Source: Methylopila sp. 73B
Lineage (GTDB): Bacteria; Pseudomonadota; Alphaproteobacteria; Rhizobiales; Methylopilaceae
Assembly (NCBI RefSeq): GCF_000526315.1
Contig: NZ_JAFV01000001.1
Location: forward strand, 2,046,001-2,110,000
Direction: 5' to 3'
Length of the DNA: 64,000 nt
The notes under the pieces were generated by a model that was not told the DNA's origin, did not search any database, and saw nothing but the letters and a program-made list of their open reading frames with translations. The translations under genes were made by a program, and so were the position numbers. Below are positions 19,847 through 27,429 of the stretch, in pieces (positions within the stretch are counted from its first letter, which is position 1; every line of letters begins with the position of its first letter).

Positions 19847-20455
19847 TTAACCGCGCATCGCCTGCCAGTCCCGGATCGCGTCGAGCGGGTGCAGGATCAT
19901 GATGACGTTCAGAGTGAGGTTGTCGCGGATCACATAGAGCGCGATCAGCTCCATCGCGATGGCGGCGACGACGATCGTCCAGGTCGGCGCGAGCCGCGCG
20001 ATGGTGAAGCCGAGCGCCATGAAGCCGATGTCGGCGACCGAGTTCAGCACGCTGTCGCCCGCGAAGGCGTCGGAGACGGTGCCCTCGCGGTAGCGCTCGA
20101 TGATGATCGGCGAGTTCTCCAGCAGCTCCCAAAACCCTTCGATCGCGACGGCCGCGACCAGCGCCGTCACGAGCGCGAGAGGTCTTCCCCGCAAACGCCC
20201 GACGAGAACGGCCAGTCCGTAGAACAGGAAGCCGTGGATCACGTGGCTGAGCGAGTACCAGTCCGCGACGTGCTGGGAGGTGCCGGCGTCGTTCGCGGCG
20301 CCGTGCCAGAGCTCGACCGTCCCGCAGGGACAGATCGCGGGCCGGCCCATGGCGAGCAGCGTCGCCGCGAAGCCCGCGACAAGCGCGAGCGCGACGCCGG
20401 CCCGCACGGCGCTGAAGCCTACCGGGCGCGAGGACAGGCTGGCCTCAGCGGACAT
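19847..20455 (-). CDS. DUF2585 (UPF0314) membrane protein
   Basis: A 202-residue integral membrane protein with about five hydrophobic helices and the conserved blocks ICPCGTVELWHG, SHVIHGFLFYG, EGFWELLENSPIIIERYR and DSVLNSVADIGFM that define the family. Conserved His, Glu and Asp in membrane-adjacent loops hint at metal or lipid chemistry, but the function is unknown. It overlaps glcE by 11 bp and precedes glcF by 11 bp, so it is co-translated with glycolate oxidase, which suggests either a membrane anchor role or simple hitch-hiking. Confidence 0.9.
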   Translation of the reverse strand: MSAEASLSSRPVGFSAVRAGVALALVAGFAATLLAMGRPAICPCGTVELWHGAANDAGTSQHVADWYSLSHVIHGFLFYGLAVLVGRLRGRPLALVTALVAAVAIEGFWELLENSPIIIERYREGTVSDAFAGDSVLNSVADIGFMALGFTIARLAPTWTIVVAAIAMELIALYVIRDNLTLNVIMILHPLDAIRDWQAMRG

Positions 20456-21641
20456 GCATCCGCCCTGGGTTCAGCACGCCGGCGGGATCGAAGCTCGCCC
20501 GGAGGCCGGCGGTGAGGCGCGCGAGCGCCGGCGCCTCCGGCTCGAACACGTCGACGGCGGCGCGCACTGCGTCCGGCGCCCGCATCAGCGTCGCGTGACC
20601 GCGCGCCTCGCGCACGATCGGACGCAGCGTCGACGCGCCGGCGTCGCCCTCGGCCGAGGTCGCGACCCAGATCAACCCGCCGCTCCAGTCGTAGAGATGC
20701 GCCTCCGCGAGCGGCCCCAGCCGCGCGACCACACCCGGCCCCCGCGTCGGCGCGACGGAGATGCGCCATACCGCCCGCTCGGGCGCTCCCAGCAGCGAGG
20801 CCGCCGCGCCGATCTCGCGCCAGAGCGTCCGGGAGGCCTCAGCGTCCAGCCGCGACGCGGTTCCAAAACCCTTGAGCCGGGCGGCGAGCTGGACGGCGCG
20901 GTAGGCGACCTGGCTCTCGAAGTTCTCGAGCCTGAGGCAGGTGCGCGACGGCGCGCCGTTCCGCCCCGGCAGATGCGCCGCGCCGGACACCTCGAACGGC
21001 GTCCCCATGGCGGCGCAGAGCGCGGCGACGCCATGGGCGTCGTCGAGCCCTTCGAGCACCAGCGTCGCCTCGGTTTCGGCGATCGGCAGCGTCTTGAAGG
21101 TCGCCTCGGTGACGACGCCCAGGACGCCGTGCGAGCCGCAGGCGAACTTCACGAGGTCGTAGCCCGTGACGTTCTTCATCACCCGGCCGCCGGAGCGGAT
21201 GGTCTCGGCGCGCCCCGTCGTCAGCCGGACGCCGATCAGCGCGTCGCGGGCCGCGCCGGCGATGACGCGCCGCGGGCCGGACGCGTTGGTCGCGACCAGG
21301 CCGCCGATGGTGGGGTCCGCCGTCGTTCCATAGAGCGCGCGATGGTCGAGAGGCTCGAACGCCAGCCGCTGCCCGACGCGGGCGAGCTCCGCCTCGACCT
21401 CCGCCACCGGCGTGCCGGCCTTGGCCGAGACCACCAGCTCGGACGGCTCCAGCAGCGTGACGCCGGTCAGGCGCGCGGTCGACAAGGTGAGCGCCGCCTG
21501 GACGGGCCGCCCAAACCCCGAACGGCTGCCGGCGCCGCGGACAAGAATGGGCGTCTTTGCGTCAGCGGCCTCGCGGATGGTCGCCTCGATGCCGGCTTCG
21601 TCGAAGGGAGAGACGGTCTCCATGGGGTTCTCGTGGGTCAT
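20445..21641 (-). CDS. glcE: Glycolate oxidase FAD-binding subunit GlcE
   Basis: The protein (398 residues from the ATG at 21641) has the PCMH-type FAD-binding fold: TPILVRGAGSRSGFG, GTTADPTIGGLVATNASGPRR and NVTGYDLVKFACGSHGVLGVVTEATFK. It is the second flavin-type subunit of glycolate oxidase. The ATG at 21641 overlaps the DUF559 stop codon as ATGA; a second ATG at 21623 (METVSPF) is possible, and neither has a strong ribosome site, so translation probably depends on coupling. An in-frame extension upstream is repeat-derived and not believed. Confidence 0.94.
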   Translation of the reverse strand: MTHENPMETVSPFDEAGIEATIREAADAKTPILVRGAGSRSGFGRPVQAALTLSTARLTGVTLLEPSELVVSAKAGTPVAEVEAELARVGQRLAFEPLDHRALYGTTADPTIGGLVATNASGPRRVIAGAARDALIGVRLTTGRAETIRSGGRVMKNVTGYDLVKFACGSHGVLGVVTEATFKTLPIAETEATLVLEGLDDAHGVAALCAAMGTPFEVSGAAHLPGRNGAPSRTCLRLENFESQVAYRAVQLAARLKGFGTASRLDAEASRTLWREIGAAASLLGAPERAVWRISVAPTRGPGVVARLGPLAEAHLYDWSGGLIWVATSAEGDAGASTLRPIVREARGHATLMRAPDAVRAAVDVFEPEAPALARLTAGLRASFDPAGVLNPGRMHVR

Positions 21642-21779
21642 GCGGAACCACCCCCACCCCGAACCCCTCCCCGCAAGGGGGAAGGGGGACACTGACGCTT
21701 CAGATGGATCTCATCGTTCGAGCCAAGCGCGACCGATCCCCCTCCCCCTTGCGGGGAGGGGCCAGGGGTGGGGGTGGCG
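21635..21779. repeat. REP-type palindrome, copy 1, inside the glc operon
   Basis: The unit starts GGGTCATGCGGAACC, includes CCCCACCCCGAACCCCTCC and CCGCAAGGGGG on one side and CCCCCTTGCGGGGAGGGG and AGGGGTGGGGGTGGCGC on the other, so the ends can fold on each other. It is a direct repeat of 22168-22314 at roughly 80% identity. It encodes the last ~45 residues of the DUF559 protein, and its edge supplies the ATGA that joins DUF559 to glcE. Confidence 0.88.
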
Positions 21780-22174
21780 CAGGATGGAGCGCCGACCTCA
21801 GAGACAATCGCCTCCATCACGCCTTCGATGTTCCGCAACACGTCGTTGTTCCAAAATCTGAGCACCCGCCAGCCCTCCCCCTCGATCGTGGCCGTGCGAG
21901 CGTCGTCGCGGGCGCTTTCGGCGTGCTGGCCGCCATCAACTTCGATCACGAGGCGAAGGGGCCGGCAGGCGAAGTCCGCGATGTAGGGGCCGATCGGGAC
22001 CTGTCGTCGGAAATGCGTGGCGCCCAAATCGAGCTGTTTCAGACGGCGCCAGAGCTTCCGCTCGGCGTCGGTAGGATTGGGCCGGTTGGCGCGGGCGAAA
22101 TCGTCCAGGCGGGCACCCGACACTGCGCGGTCGGTAGCGGCCCAGGGGCGGCTGTCGTTACTGTCGCGGGTCAT
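21638..22174 (-). CDS. DUF559 nuclease-like protein with repeat-encoded tail
   Basis: The 178-residue protein has a DUF559 core (about 25-125), related to very-short-patch-repair endonucleases: FRRQVPIGPYIADFAC, LVIEVDGGQH with acidic residues typical of PD-(D/E)xK folds, and GWRVLRFWNNDVL. Residues from about 129 onward (CATPTPGPSPQGGGG to RGGVRGGGGSA) are translated from the palindromic repeat. The start codon lies in the second repeat copy and the stop overlaps glcE. It splits glcD from glcE and looks like a passenger. Role unknown; a nuclease acting in DNA repair or repeat mobility is a guess. Confidence 0.85.
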   Translation of the reverse strand: MTRDSNDSRPWAATDRAVSGARLDDFARANRPNPTDAERKLWRRLKQLDLGATHFRRQVPIGPYIADFACRPLRLVIEVDGGQHAESARDDARTATIEGEGWRVLRFWNNDVLRNIEGVMEAIVSEVGAPSCATPTPGPSPQGGGGSVALGSNDEIHLKRQCPPSPLRGGVRGGGGSA

Positions 22175-22314
22175 GCGAAACCACCCCCACCCCGCATCCC
22201 TCCCCGCAAGGGGGAGGTGGGACCCTGACGCTGCAGATAATTCTCATCCGCTGAGCCAAGCTCCATCGGTCCCCCTCCCCCCTGCGGGGAGGGGTTAGGG
22301 GTGGGGGTGGCGCC
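22168..22314. repeat. REP-type palindrome, copy 2, inside the glc operon
   Basis: Same orientation and layout as 21635-21779, beginning GGGTCATGCGAAACC and ending AGGGGTGGGGGTGGCGC. It lies between glcD and the DUF559 gene. Its left edge contains the DUF559 start codon and the stop codon of the 60-residue repeat-encoded reading frame. Confidence 0.88.
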
Positions 22315-22353
22315 GGATAAGGCGCCGCAGGCCGGAACCGCCATCTCCCTCAC
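22171..22353 (-). CDS. Repeat-encoded 60-residue reading frame linking glcD to DUF559
   Basis: A GTG at 22353 overlaps the glcD stop codon (GTGA), and the frame ends in a TGA overlapping the DUF559 ATG (ATGA). The product (MREMAVPACG to MRGGMRGGGGFA-like end) is about 37/51 identical to the DUF559 tail because both come from the repeat. It may exist only to keep ribosomes moving across the insertion; a functional peptide is not claimed. Confidence 0.4.
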   Translation of the reverse strand: MREMAVPACGALSGATPTPNPSPQGGGGPMELGSADENYLQRQGPTSPLRGGMRGGGGFA

Positions 22354-23795
22354 GCCGCGGCCTTCGCGATGCGGTTCTCCAGCGGGAACACCTTGGCGGG
22401 GTTCAGCAGCCAGGCGGGATCGAACACCGACTTCACGCGCATCTGCTGCATGAGTTCGATGCGGGTGAACTGGGCCGTCATCAGGTCGCGCTTCTCGATG
22501 CCGACGCCATGCTCGCCGGTGAGGCAGCCGCCGGCCTCCACGCAGGCGAGGAGGATGTCCTCCCCGGCTTTTTCAGCCTTCGCGAGCGAGACGGGGTCGT
22601 TCATGTCGTAGAGCACCAGCGGGTGCAGGTTGCCGTCGCCGGCGTGGAAGATATTGGCGACCTTCAGCCCCTGGGCCTCGCAGATCTCGCCGATGCGGGT
22701 GAGCACCTCGGGCAGCTTCCCCGTCGGAATGGTGCCGTCCATGCAGATGTAGTCCGACACGCGGCCCATGGCGCCGAAGGCGGACTTCCGGCCCTTCCAG
22801 ATCGCGGCGGCTTCGGCCGGCGTCTTGGCCTGCCGCGCGTAGGTCGCGCCATGCGCCTCGGCGATCGCGCCGATGCGGGCGAGCTGCTCGTCGATCTCGG
22901 CGGCGGAGCCCTCAACCTCGACGATCAGCATGGCGCCCACGTCGCGGGGGTAGCCGGCCTTGGCGAAGTCCTCGCAGATGTCGATCGCGAGCTTGTCCAT
23001 GTACTCGATCGCGACCGGCACGATGCCGGCGCCCAGCACCGCCGCGACGCAGGCGCCGGCGGCTTCGGGCGAGGGAAAGCCGAACAGGATGGGCCGCGCG
23101 CCCTCGGCCAGCGGCAGGATGCGGAGCGTGGCCTCGGTGACGACGCCGAACTGGCCCTCGGAGCCGCAGATCAGGCCGAGCATGTCGAGGCCGGGCGCGT
23201 CGAGCGCGTCGCCGCCGATCTCGACGATCTCGCCTTGAAGCGTGACGAAGGTGACGCCGAGGAGGTTGTTGGTGGTCACGCCGTACTTCAGGCAGTGCGC
23301 GCCGCCGGAGTTCATCGCGACGTTGCCGGCTATGGTGCAGGCGAGCTGCGAGGACGGGTCCGGGGCGTAGAAGAAGCCCTCATGCGCGATGGCGGCGGAG
23401 ACGCCGAGGTTGGTGACGCCGGTCTGCACGCGCACGGTGCGGTTGGCGAGATCGACGTCGAGCACCTTCGACATCTTGGCGACGCCGAGCACGACGGCGT
23501 CCTCCTGCGGCAGCGCGCCGCCGGCGAGCGAGGTTCCGGCGCCGCGCGGGATCACCGGCACGCCCTCGCGGCTGCAGAAGGCCAGCACCTCCGCCACCTG
23601 TTTCGTGGTCGACGGCAGCACGACCACCATGGGCACGCGGCGGTAGGCGGTAAGCGCGTCGCTTTCGAAGGCCCGACGCTCGTCCTCGGAGACGATGACG
23701 CCCTCGCCCGGCACGATCGCCCGCAGCCCCGCGACGATGGCGTCGCGCCGGGCCAGGATCGCGGGATCGGGGGCGAGCAATGCGATGCCGCTCAT
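22350..23795 (-). CDS. glcD: Glycolate oxidase subunit GlcD
   Basis: The 481-residue flavoprotein has an FAD_binding_4 domain (VPVIPRGAGTSLAGGALP, LACTIAGNVAMNSGGAHCLKYG, DMLGLICGSEGQFGVVTEATLRILP) and a C-terminal FAD-oxidase domain with NIFHAGDGNLHPLVLYD and GGCLTGEHGVGIEKRD. It is the catalytic dehydrogenase subunit of glycolate oxidase. Start 23795 (MSGIALLAPDP) is preferred over longer readings that enter the promoter region. It is the first gene of the operon and diverges from lutA across 218 bp that should hold both promoters. Confidence 0.95.
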   Translation of the reverse strand: MSGIALLAPDPAILARRDAIVAGLRAIVPGEGVIVSEDERRAFESDALTAYRRVPMVVVLPSTTKQVAEVLAFCSREGVPVIPRGAGTSLAGGALPQEDAVVLGVAKMSKVLDVDLANRTVRVQTGVTNLGVSAAIAHEGFFYAPDPSSQLACTIAGNVAMNSGGAHCLKYGVTTNNLLGVTFVTLQGEIVEIGGDALDAPGLDMLGLICGSEGQFGVVTEATLRILPLAEGARPILFGFPSPEAAGACVAAVLGAGIVPVAIEYMDKLAIDICEDFAKAGYPRDVGAMLIVEVEGSAAEIDEQLARIGAIAEAHGATYARQAKTPAEAAAIWKGRKSAFGAMGRVSDYICMDGTIPTGKLPEVLTRIGEICEAQGLKVANIFHAGDGNLHPLVLYDMNDPVSLAKAEKAGEDILLACVEAGGCLTGEHGVGIEKRDLMTAQFTRIELMQQMRVKSVFDPAWLLNPAKVFPLENRIAKAAA

Positions 23796-24013
23796 GGACG
23801 TTCGTCTCCCTCGCCGCTGTTCCCGTCGTGCGCGCCGGCCGCGGCCGCGGAACGCGCTGTCTTCATATGCGCCCAGAAGGCGGATTGGGTCGTTCGACTT
23901 TCGGAGGCGTGTCGTACGCCCTTGCGCCAGCCGCCGCCGATGGCCCATGGTCGCCATCCGGTTCGTCTGCTTTACATTTGTTCGCGTCCCTGGAGTCGTT
24001 TCAAGTGGCGACG

Positions 24014-24784
24014 ATGATTGATACGAAGCCCCGCGTCGGCCTGTTCGCGACCTGTCTGGTGGATCTCATCCGCCCCTCTGTGGGCTTCGCGGCGGCGAAG
24101 CTGATCGAGGACGCCGGGTGCGAGGTGGTCGTGCCGTCGCAGACCTGCTGCGGCCAGCCGGCCTTCAACTCCGGCGACCGGGCGACCTCGCGGGCGATCG
24201 CGCTTCAGGTGATGGACGCGTTCCAGGGCGTCGACTACGTGGTCGCGCCCTCCGGCTCCTGCGCGGGCATGCTGAAGAAGCATGTGCCCGAGCTGTTCGA
24301 GGGCGAACCCGACCTCGCCCGCCGCGCCGCGGCGTTCTCCGCGAAGGTCCACGAGCTGGTGTCGTTCCTGGTGGACGTGCGCGGCGTGACCTCGGTCGAG
24401 GCGCGGTTCGACGGCTCCGTCACCTACCACGACAGCTGCTCCGGCCTGCGCGAGCTCGGGGTGAAGACCCAGCCGCGCAAGCTGCTGGAGAGCGTCGACG
24501 GCCTGTCCATGTCCGAGATGCGCGATCCCGACGTGTGTTGCGGTTTCGGCGGCACCTTCGCGGTGAAGTACGGCGAGATCTCCGACGCGATCGTGGCCAA
24601 GAAGGCCGAGAACGTCTGGGCCTCCGAGGCCGGCACCCTGCTCGCGGGCGACCTCGGCTGCCTGATGAACATGGCCGGCAAGCTCCAGCGCCAGGGCCGC
24701 GACGTGAAGGCCCGCCATGTCGCCGAGGTGCTGGCGGGGATGACGGACGACCCCGCGATCGGCGAGCCGGCGGAGAAGGTGTGA
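24014..24784 (+). CDS. lutA: Lactate utilisation protein LutA (CCG-domain Fe-S protein)
   Basis: The 256-residue protein contains two CCG heterodisulfide-reductase-like domains: SQTCCGQPAFNSGD near 36-49 and DVCCGFGGTFAVKYG near 175-190, each with a second Cys upstream (FATCLVDL, HDSCSGLRE). It matches LutA/YkgE, part of the LutABC L-lactate oxidation complex that feeds electrons from lactate to the respiratory chain. GTG at 24005 is an alternative start. lutB follows after 4 bp. Confidence 0.92.
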   Translation: MIDTKPRVGLFATCLVDLIRPSVGFAAAKLIEDAGCEVVVPSQTCCGQPAFNSGDRATSRAIALQVMDAFQGVDYVVAPSGSCAGMLKKHVPELFEGEPDLARRAAAFSAKVHELVSFLVDVRGVTSVEARFDGSVTYHDSCSGLRELGVKTQPRKLLESVDGLSMSEMRDPDVCCGFGGTFAVKYGEISDAIVAKKAENVWASEAGTLLAGDLGCLMNMAGKLQRQGRDVKARHVAEVLAGMTDDPAIGEPAEKV

Positions 24785-24788
24785 TCCG

Positions 24789-26219
24789 ATGACCCTCCAC
24801 GTCACCTCCCCCGCCTTCAAGGCCAACGCCCACGAGGCGCTCTCCGACGAGGCGCTGCAGCGCGCGCTGACCAACGTCGAGAAGGGCTTCATCGGCAAGC
24901 GCAAGAAGGTCGCCGACAAGCTGCCGGAGTTCGAGGCGCTGCGGGATTCCGCGCGCGACATCAAGAACCACACGCTGGCCCACCTCGATCTCTACCTCGA
25001 GGCCTACGAGGCGAAGGTCGCCGCGGCCGGCGGCCACGTGCACTTCGCGCCCACCGCCGCGGACGCCTCGAAGATCGTGCTCGACATCTGCCGCCGGGTC
25101 GGCGCGAAGGTCGTCACCAAGGGCAAGTCGATGATCTCCGAGGAGATCGACCTCAACACCCACATCGAGGCGGCGGGGATGGCCGCGGTCGAGACCGACC
25201 TCGGCGAGTACATCATCCAGCTCCGCGGCGAGACGCCGAGCCACATCATCGCGCCCGCCGTCCATCTCAACCGCGACCAGGTCGAGGCCGACTTCCGCCG
25301 CGTCCACACCGACCTGCCGGACGATCGCGACCTCCAGGCGCCGGAGTCGCTGCTGGCCGAGGCGCGCGGCGTGCTGCGCAAGCGCTTCCTCGCGGCCGAC
25401 GTCGGCATCACCGGGGCGAACTTCCTGGTGGCGGAGACCGGCACCTCGATCATCGTGACCAACGAAGGCAACGGCGACCTGACGCAGACCCTGCCGAAGG
25501 TCCACATCGTGCTGGCCTCGCTCGAAAAGCTGGTGCCGACCCTCGACGACGTCAGCCAGATGCTGCGGGTGCTGGCGCGCTCCGCCACGGGCCAGGAGAT
25601 GTCGGTCTACACCACCTTCTCCACCGGCCCGCGCCGGCCGGGCGACGTCGACGGACCGGAGGAGTACCACGTGGTGCTGCTGGACAACGGCCGCTCGTCG
25701 ATGCTCGGCGGCGAGTTCCAGGAGATGCTCCGCTGCATCCGCTGCGGCGCCTGCATGAACCACTGCCCGGTCTACCATGCGGTCGGCGGCCACGCGTATG
25801 GCTGGGTCTATCCCGGCCCCATGGGGGCCGTGCTGTCGCCCTCGCTGATCGGCGTGGACAAGGCGGGCCACCTCCCCAACGCCTCCACCTTCTGCGGCCG
25901 CTGCGAGAGCGTGTGTCCGGTCCGCATTCCGCTGCCGAAGCTGATGCGGCACTGGCGGGAGCGCGAGTTCGAGCGGAACCTGTCCCCCGCCCCGGTGCGC
26001 TATGGCCTGAAGGCCTGGGGCTTCTTCGCGCGGCGGCCGGCGCTCTACCGGCTCGCGACCCGCGCGGCGATGGGGACGCTGTCGCTGCTCGGCCGCAACA
26101 AGGGCCGCTTCGCCAAGCTGCCGCTGGCCGGAGGCTGGACCGCCTACCGCGACTTCCCCGCGCCGGAGGGCAAGACCTTCCAGGCCCGCTGGAAGGCGCA
26201 GCAGGACAAGCGCGCATGA
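24789..26219 (+). CDS. lutB: Lactate utilisation iron-sulfur protein LutB
   Basis: The 476-residue protein has an N-terminal LUD domain (about 60-290, with LRDSARDIKNHTLAHLDLYLE and ETGTSIIVTNEGNGDL) and a ferredoxin-like block with CIRCGACMNHCPVYH and CGRCESVCPV for two 4Fe-4S clusters. It is the central electron-transfer subunit of LutABC. Its stop codon overlaps the lutC start (ATGA). Confidence 0.95.
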   Translation: MTLHVTSPAFKANAHEALSDEALQRALTNVEKGFIGKRKKVADKLPEFEALRDSARDIKNHTLAHLDLYLEAYEAKVAAAGGHVHFAPTAADASKIVLDICRRVGAKVVTKGKSMISEEIDLNTHIEAAGMAAVETDLGEYIIQLRGETPSHIIAPAVHLNRDQVEADFRRVHTDLPDDRDLQAPESLLAEARGVLRKRFLAADVGITGANFLVAETGTSIIVTNEGNGDLTQTLPKVHIVLASLEKLVPTLDDVSQMLRVLARSATGQEMSVYTTFSTGPRRPGDVDGPEEYHVVLLDNGRSSMLGGEFQEMLRCIRCGACMNHCPVYHAVGGHAYGWVYPGPMGAVLSPSLIGVDKAGHLPNASTFCGRCESVCPVRIPLPKLMRHWREREFERNLSPAPVRYGLKAWGFFARRPALYRLATRAAMGTLSLLGRNKGRFAKLPLAGGWTAYRDFPAPEGKTFQARWKAQQDKRA

Positions 26220-27175
26220 CCGAGACCCCGACCTTGAGCGCCCGCGACCAAGTGCTGGGCACCATCCGCCGCTCGCTCGGCGTCACCGGTCAGGAGGCGC
26301 CGCGGCGCTTCGCGGTGGCCGAGCGGTTGAAGGCCCATCCCTCCGGCGTGCTGCCCGCGCGGGCGACGTCGAAGTCGCCGGCCGAGCGCGTCCGGCTGTT
26401 CGTGGAGATGGCGGAGGCCTCTGCCGCCACGGTTTCGACAGTCTCCTCGACCGCCGAGGCGCCGGCCGCGATCGCGGCCTTCCTGCGCGCCCACAACCTC
26501 GCGCCGGAGGTCCGGCGCGGCGCGGATCCCCGCCTCGCGGACCTGCCTTGGGGCCAGACCACGCTGACGGTGACGGAAGGCCGCTCCTTCGGCGACGACG
26601 CCGCCGGCGTGAGCGCCGCCTTCGCCGGCGTCGCGGAAACCGGCACGCTGATCATGGCGTCCGGTCCCGACAACCCGACCACGCTGAACTTCCTGCCGGA
26701 CAACCACATCGTGGTGCTCGACGCCAGCGACGTGGCCGCGACCTACGAGGACGTCTGGAGACAGGTGCGCCAGCGCTACGGCGCGGGCGTCATGCCCCGC
26801 ACCGTGAACTGGATCACGGGTCCGTCCCGCTCGGCCGACATCGAGCAGATTCTGCTCATGGGCGCACATGGGCCGCGCCGGCTGCACATCGTGCTCATCG
26901 ACCCGGCCCATGCCGCCGACGACGCCAAGCTCGCCGGGGAGCCCGTCCCGGCCGGCTCGACCCCCGCCGAGCCCCGCGTCGGCGACACGCTCGCGCTCGA
27001 TCCCGAAGCTCCGGAGAGCGGCGCGCCGACGCCGCCGGCGGACGGGCCTGAGCCTGCGACGTTGAAGCGGGCGCACGAGCCGAAGCACACGCCGGCGGAA
27101 GAGGACGCCAAGCTCGACGAAGCGCTGGACGAGAGTTTTCCGGCCAGCGACCCGCCCTCGCAGACGCAGCCTTGA
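26216..27175 (+). CDS. lutC: LutC-type LUD protein with acidic C-terminal extension
   Basis: The start ATG overlaps the lutB stop codon. Residues about 1-225 are a LUD domain (GVAETGTLIMASGPDNPTT, FLPDNHIVVLDASDV, ADIEQILLMGAHGPRRLHIVLID). Typical LutC ends near there, but this protein continues for about 85 residues of Pro/Glu/Ala-rich sequence ending DEALDESFPASDPPSQTQP. The DESFPASDPP motif occurs in other short alphaproteobacterial proteins, function unknown. The LUD part acts in lactate oxidation; the tail may be a docking or stability tag. Confidence 0.9.
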   Translation: MTETPTLSARDQVLGTIRRSLGVTGQEAPRRFAVAERLKAHPSGVLPARATSKSPAERVRLFVEMAEASAATVSTVSSTAEAPAAIAAFLRAHNLAPEVRRGADPRLADLPWGQTTLTVTEGRSFGDDAAGVSAAFAGVAETGTLIMASGPDNPTTLNFLPDNHIVVLDASDVAATYEDVWRQVRQRYGAGVMPRTVNWITGPSRSADIEQILLMGAHGPRRLHIVLIDPAHAADDAKLAGEPVPAGSTPAEPRVGDTLALDPEAPESGAPTPPADGPEPATLKRAHEPKHTPAEEDAKLDEALDESFPASDPPSQTQP

Positions 27176-27197
27176 GGGTCGACGCTCTCCGCTGACC

Positions 27198-27344
27198 TGC
27201 GTGCTTCGAGACGCGCCTTTGGCGCTCCTCAGCATGAGGAGGTGGGAGGTCGACGAGGAGACGGGGGTGAGGGCCTTGAGACGGACCAAGAGACCTCCTC
27301 ATGCTGAGGAGCCTCGCGAACGCGAGGCGTCTCGAAGCACGCAT
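27198..27344. repeat. Palindromic intergenic repeat, family A copy 1
   Basis: TGCGTGCTTCGAGACGCG at the left is matched by CGTCTCGAAGCACGCA at the right, with inner CTCCTCAGCATGAGGAGGT and ACCTCCTCATGCTGAGGAG arms. It fills the gap between lutC and the acyl-CoA synthetase fusion gene and recurs at 30333-30443. The lutC transcript could terminate here. Confidence 0.88.
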
Positions 27345-27429
27345 TTCGCCTGAGCCGCATCGCGCTCTTTAACGAGCGCAGCCTATCGCGCTTGCGGACG
27401 GCGCCGGATCGGGCTTCAACCGGAGCGTC

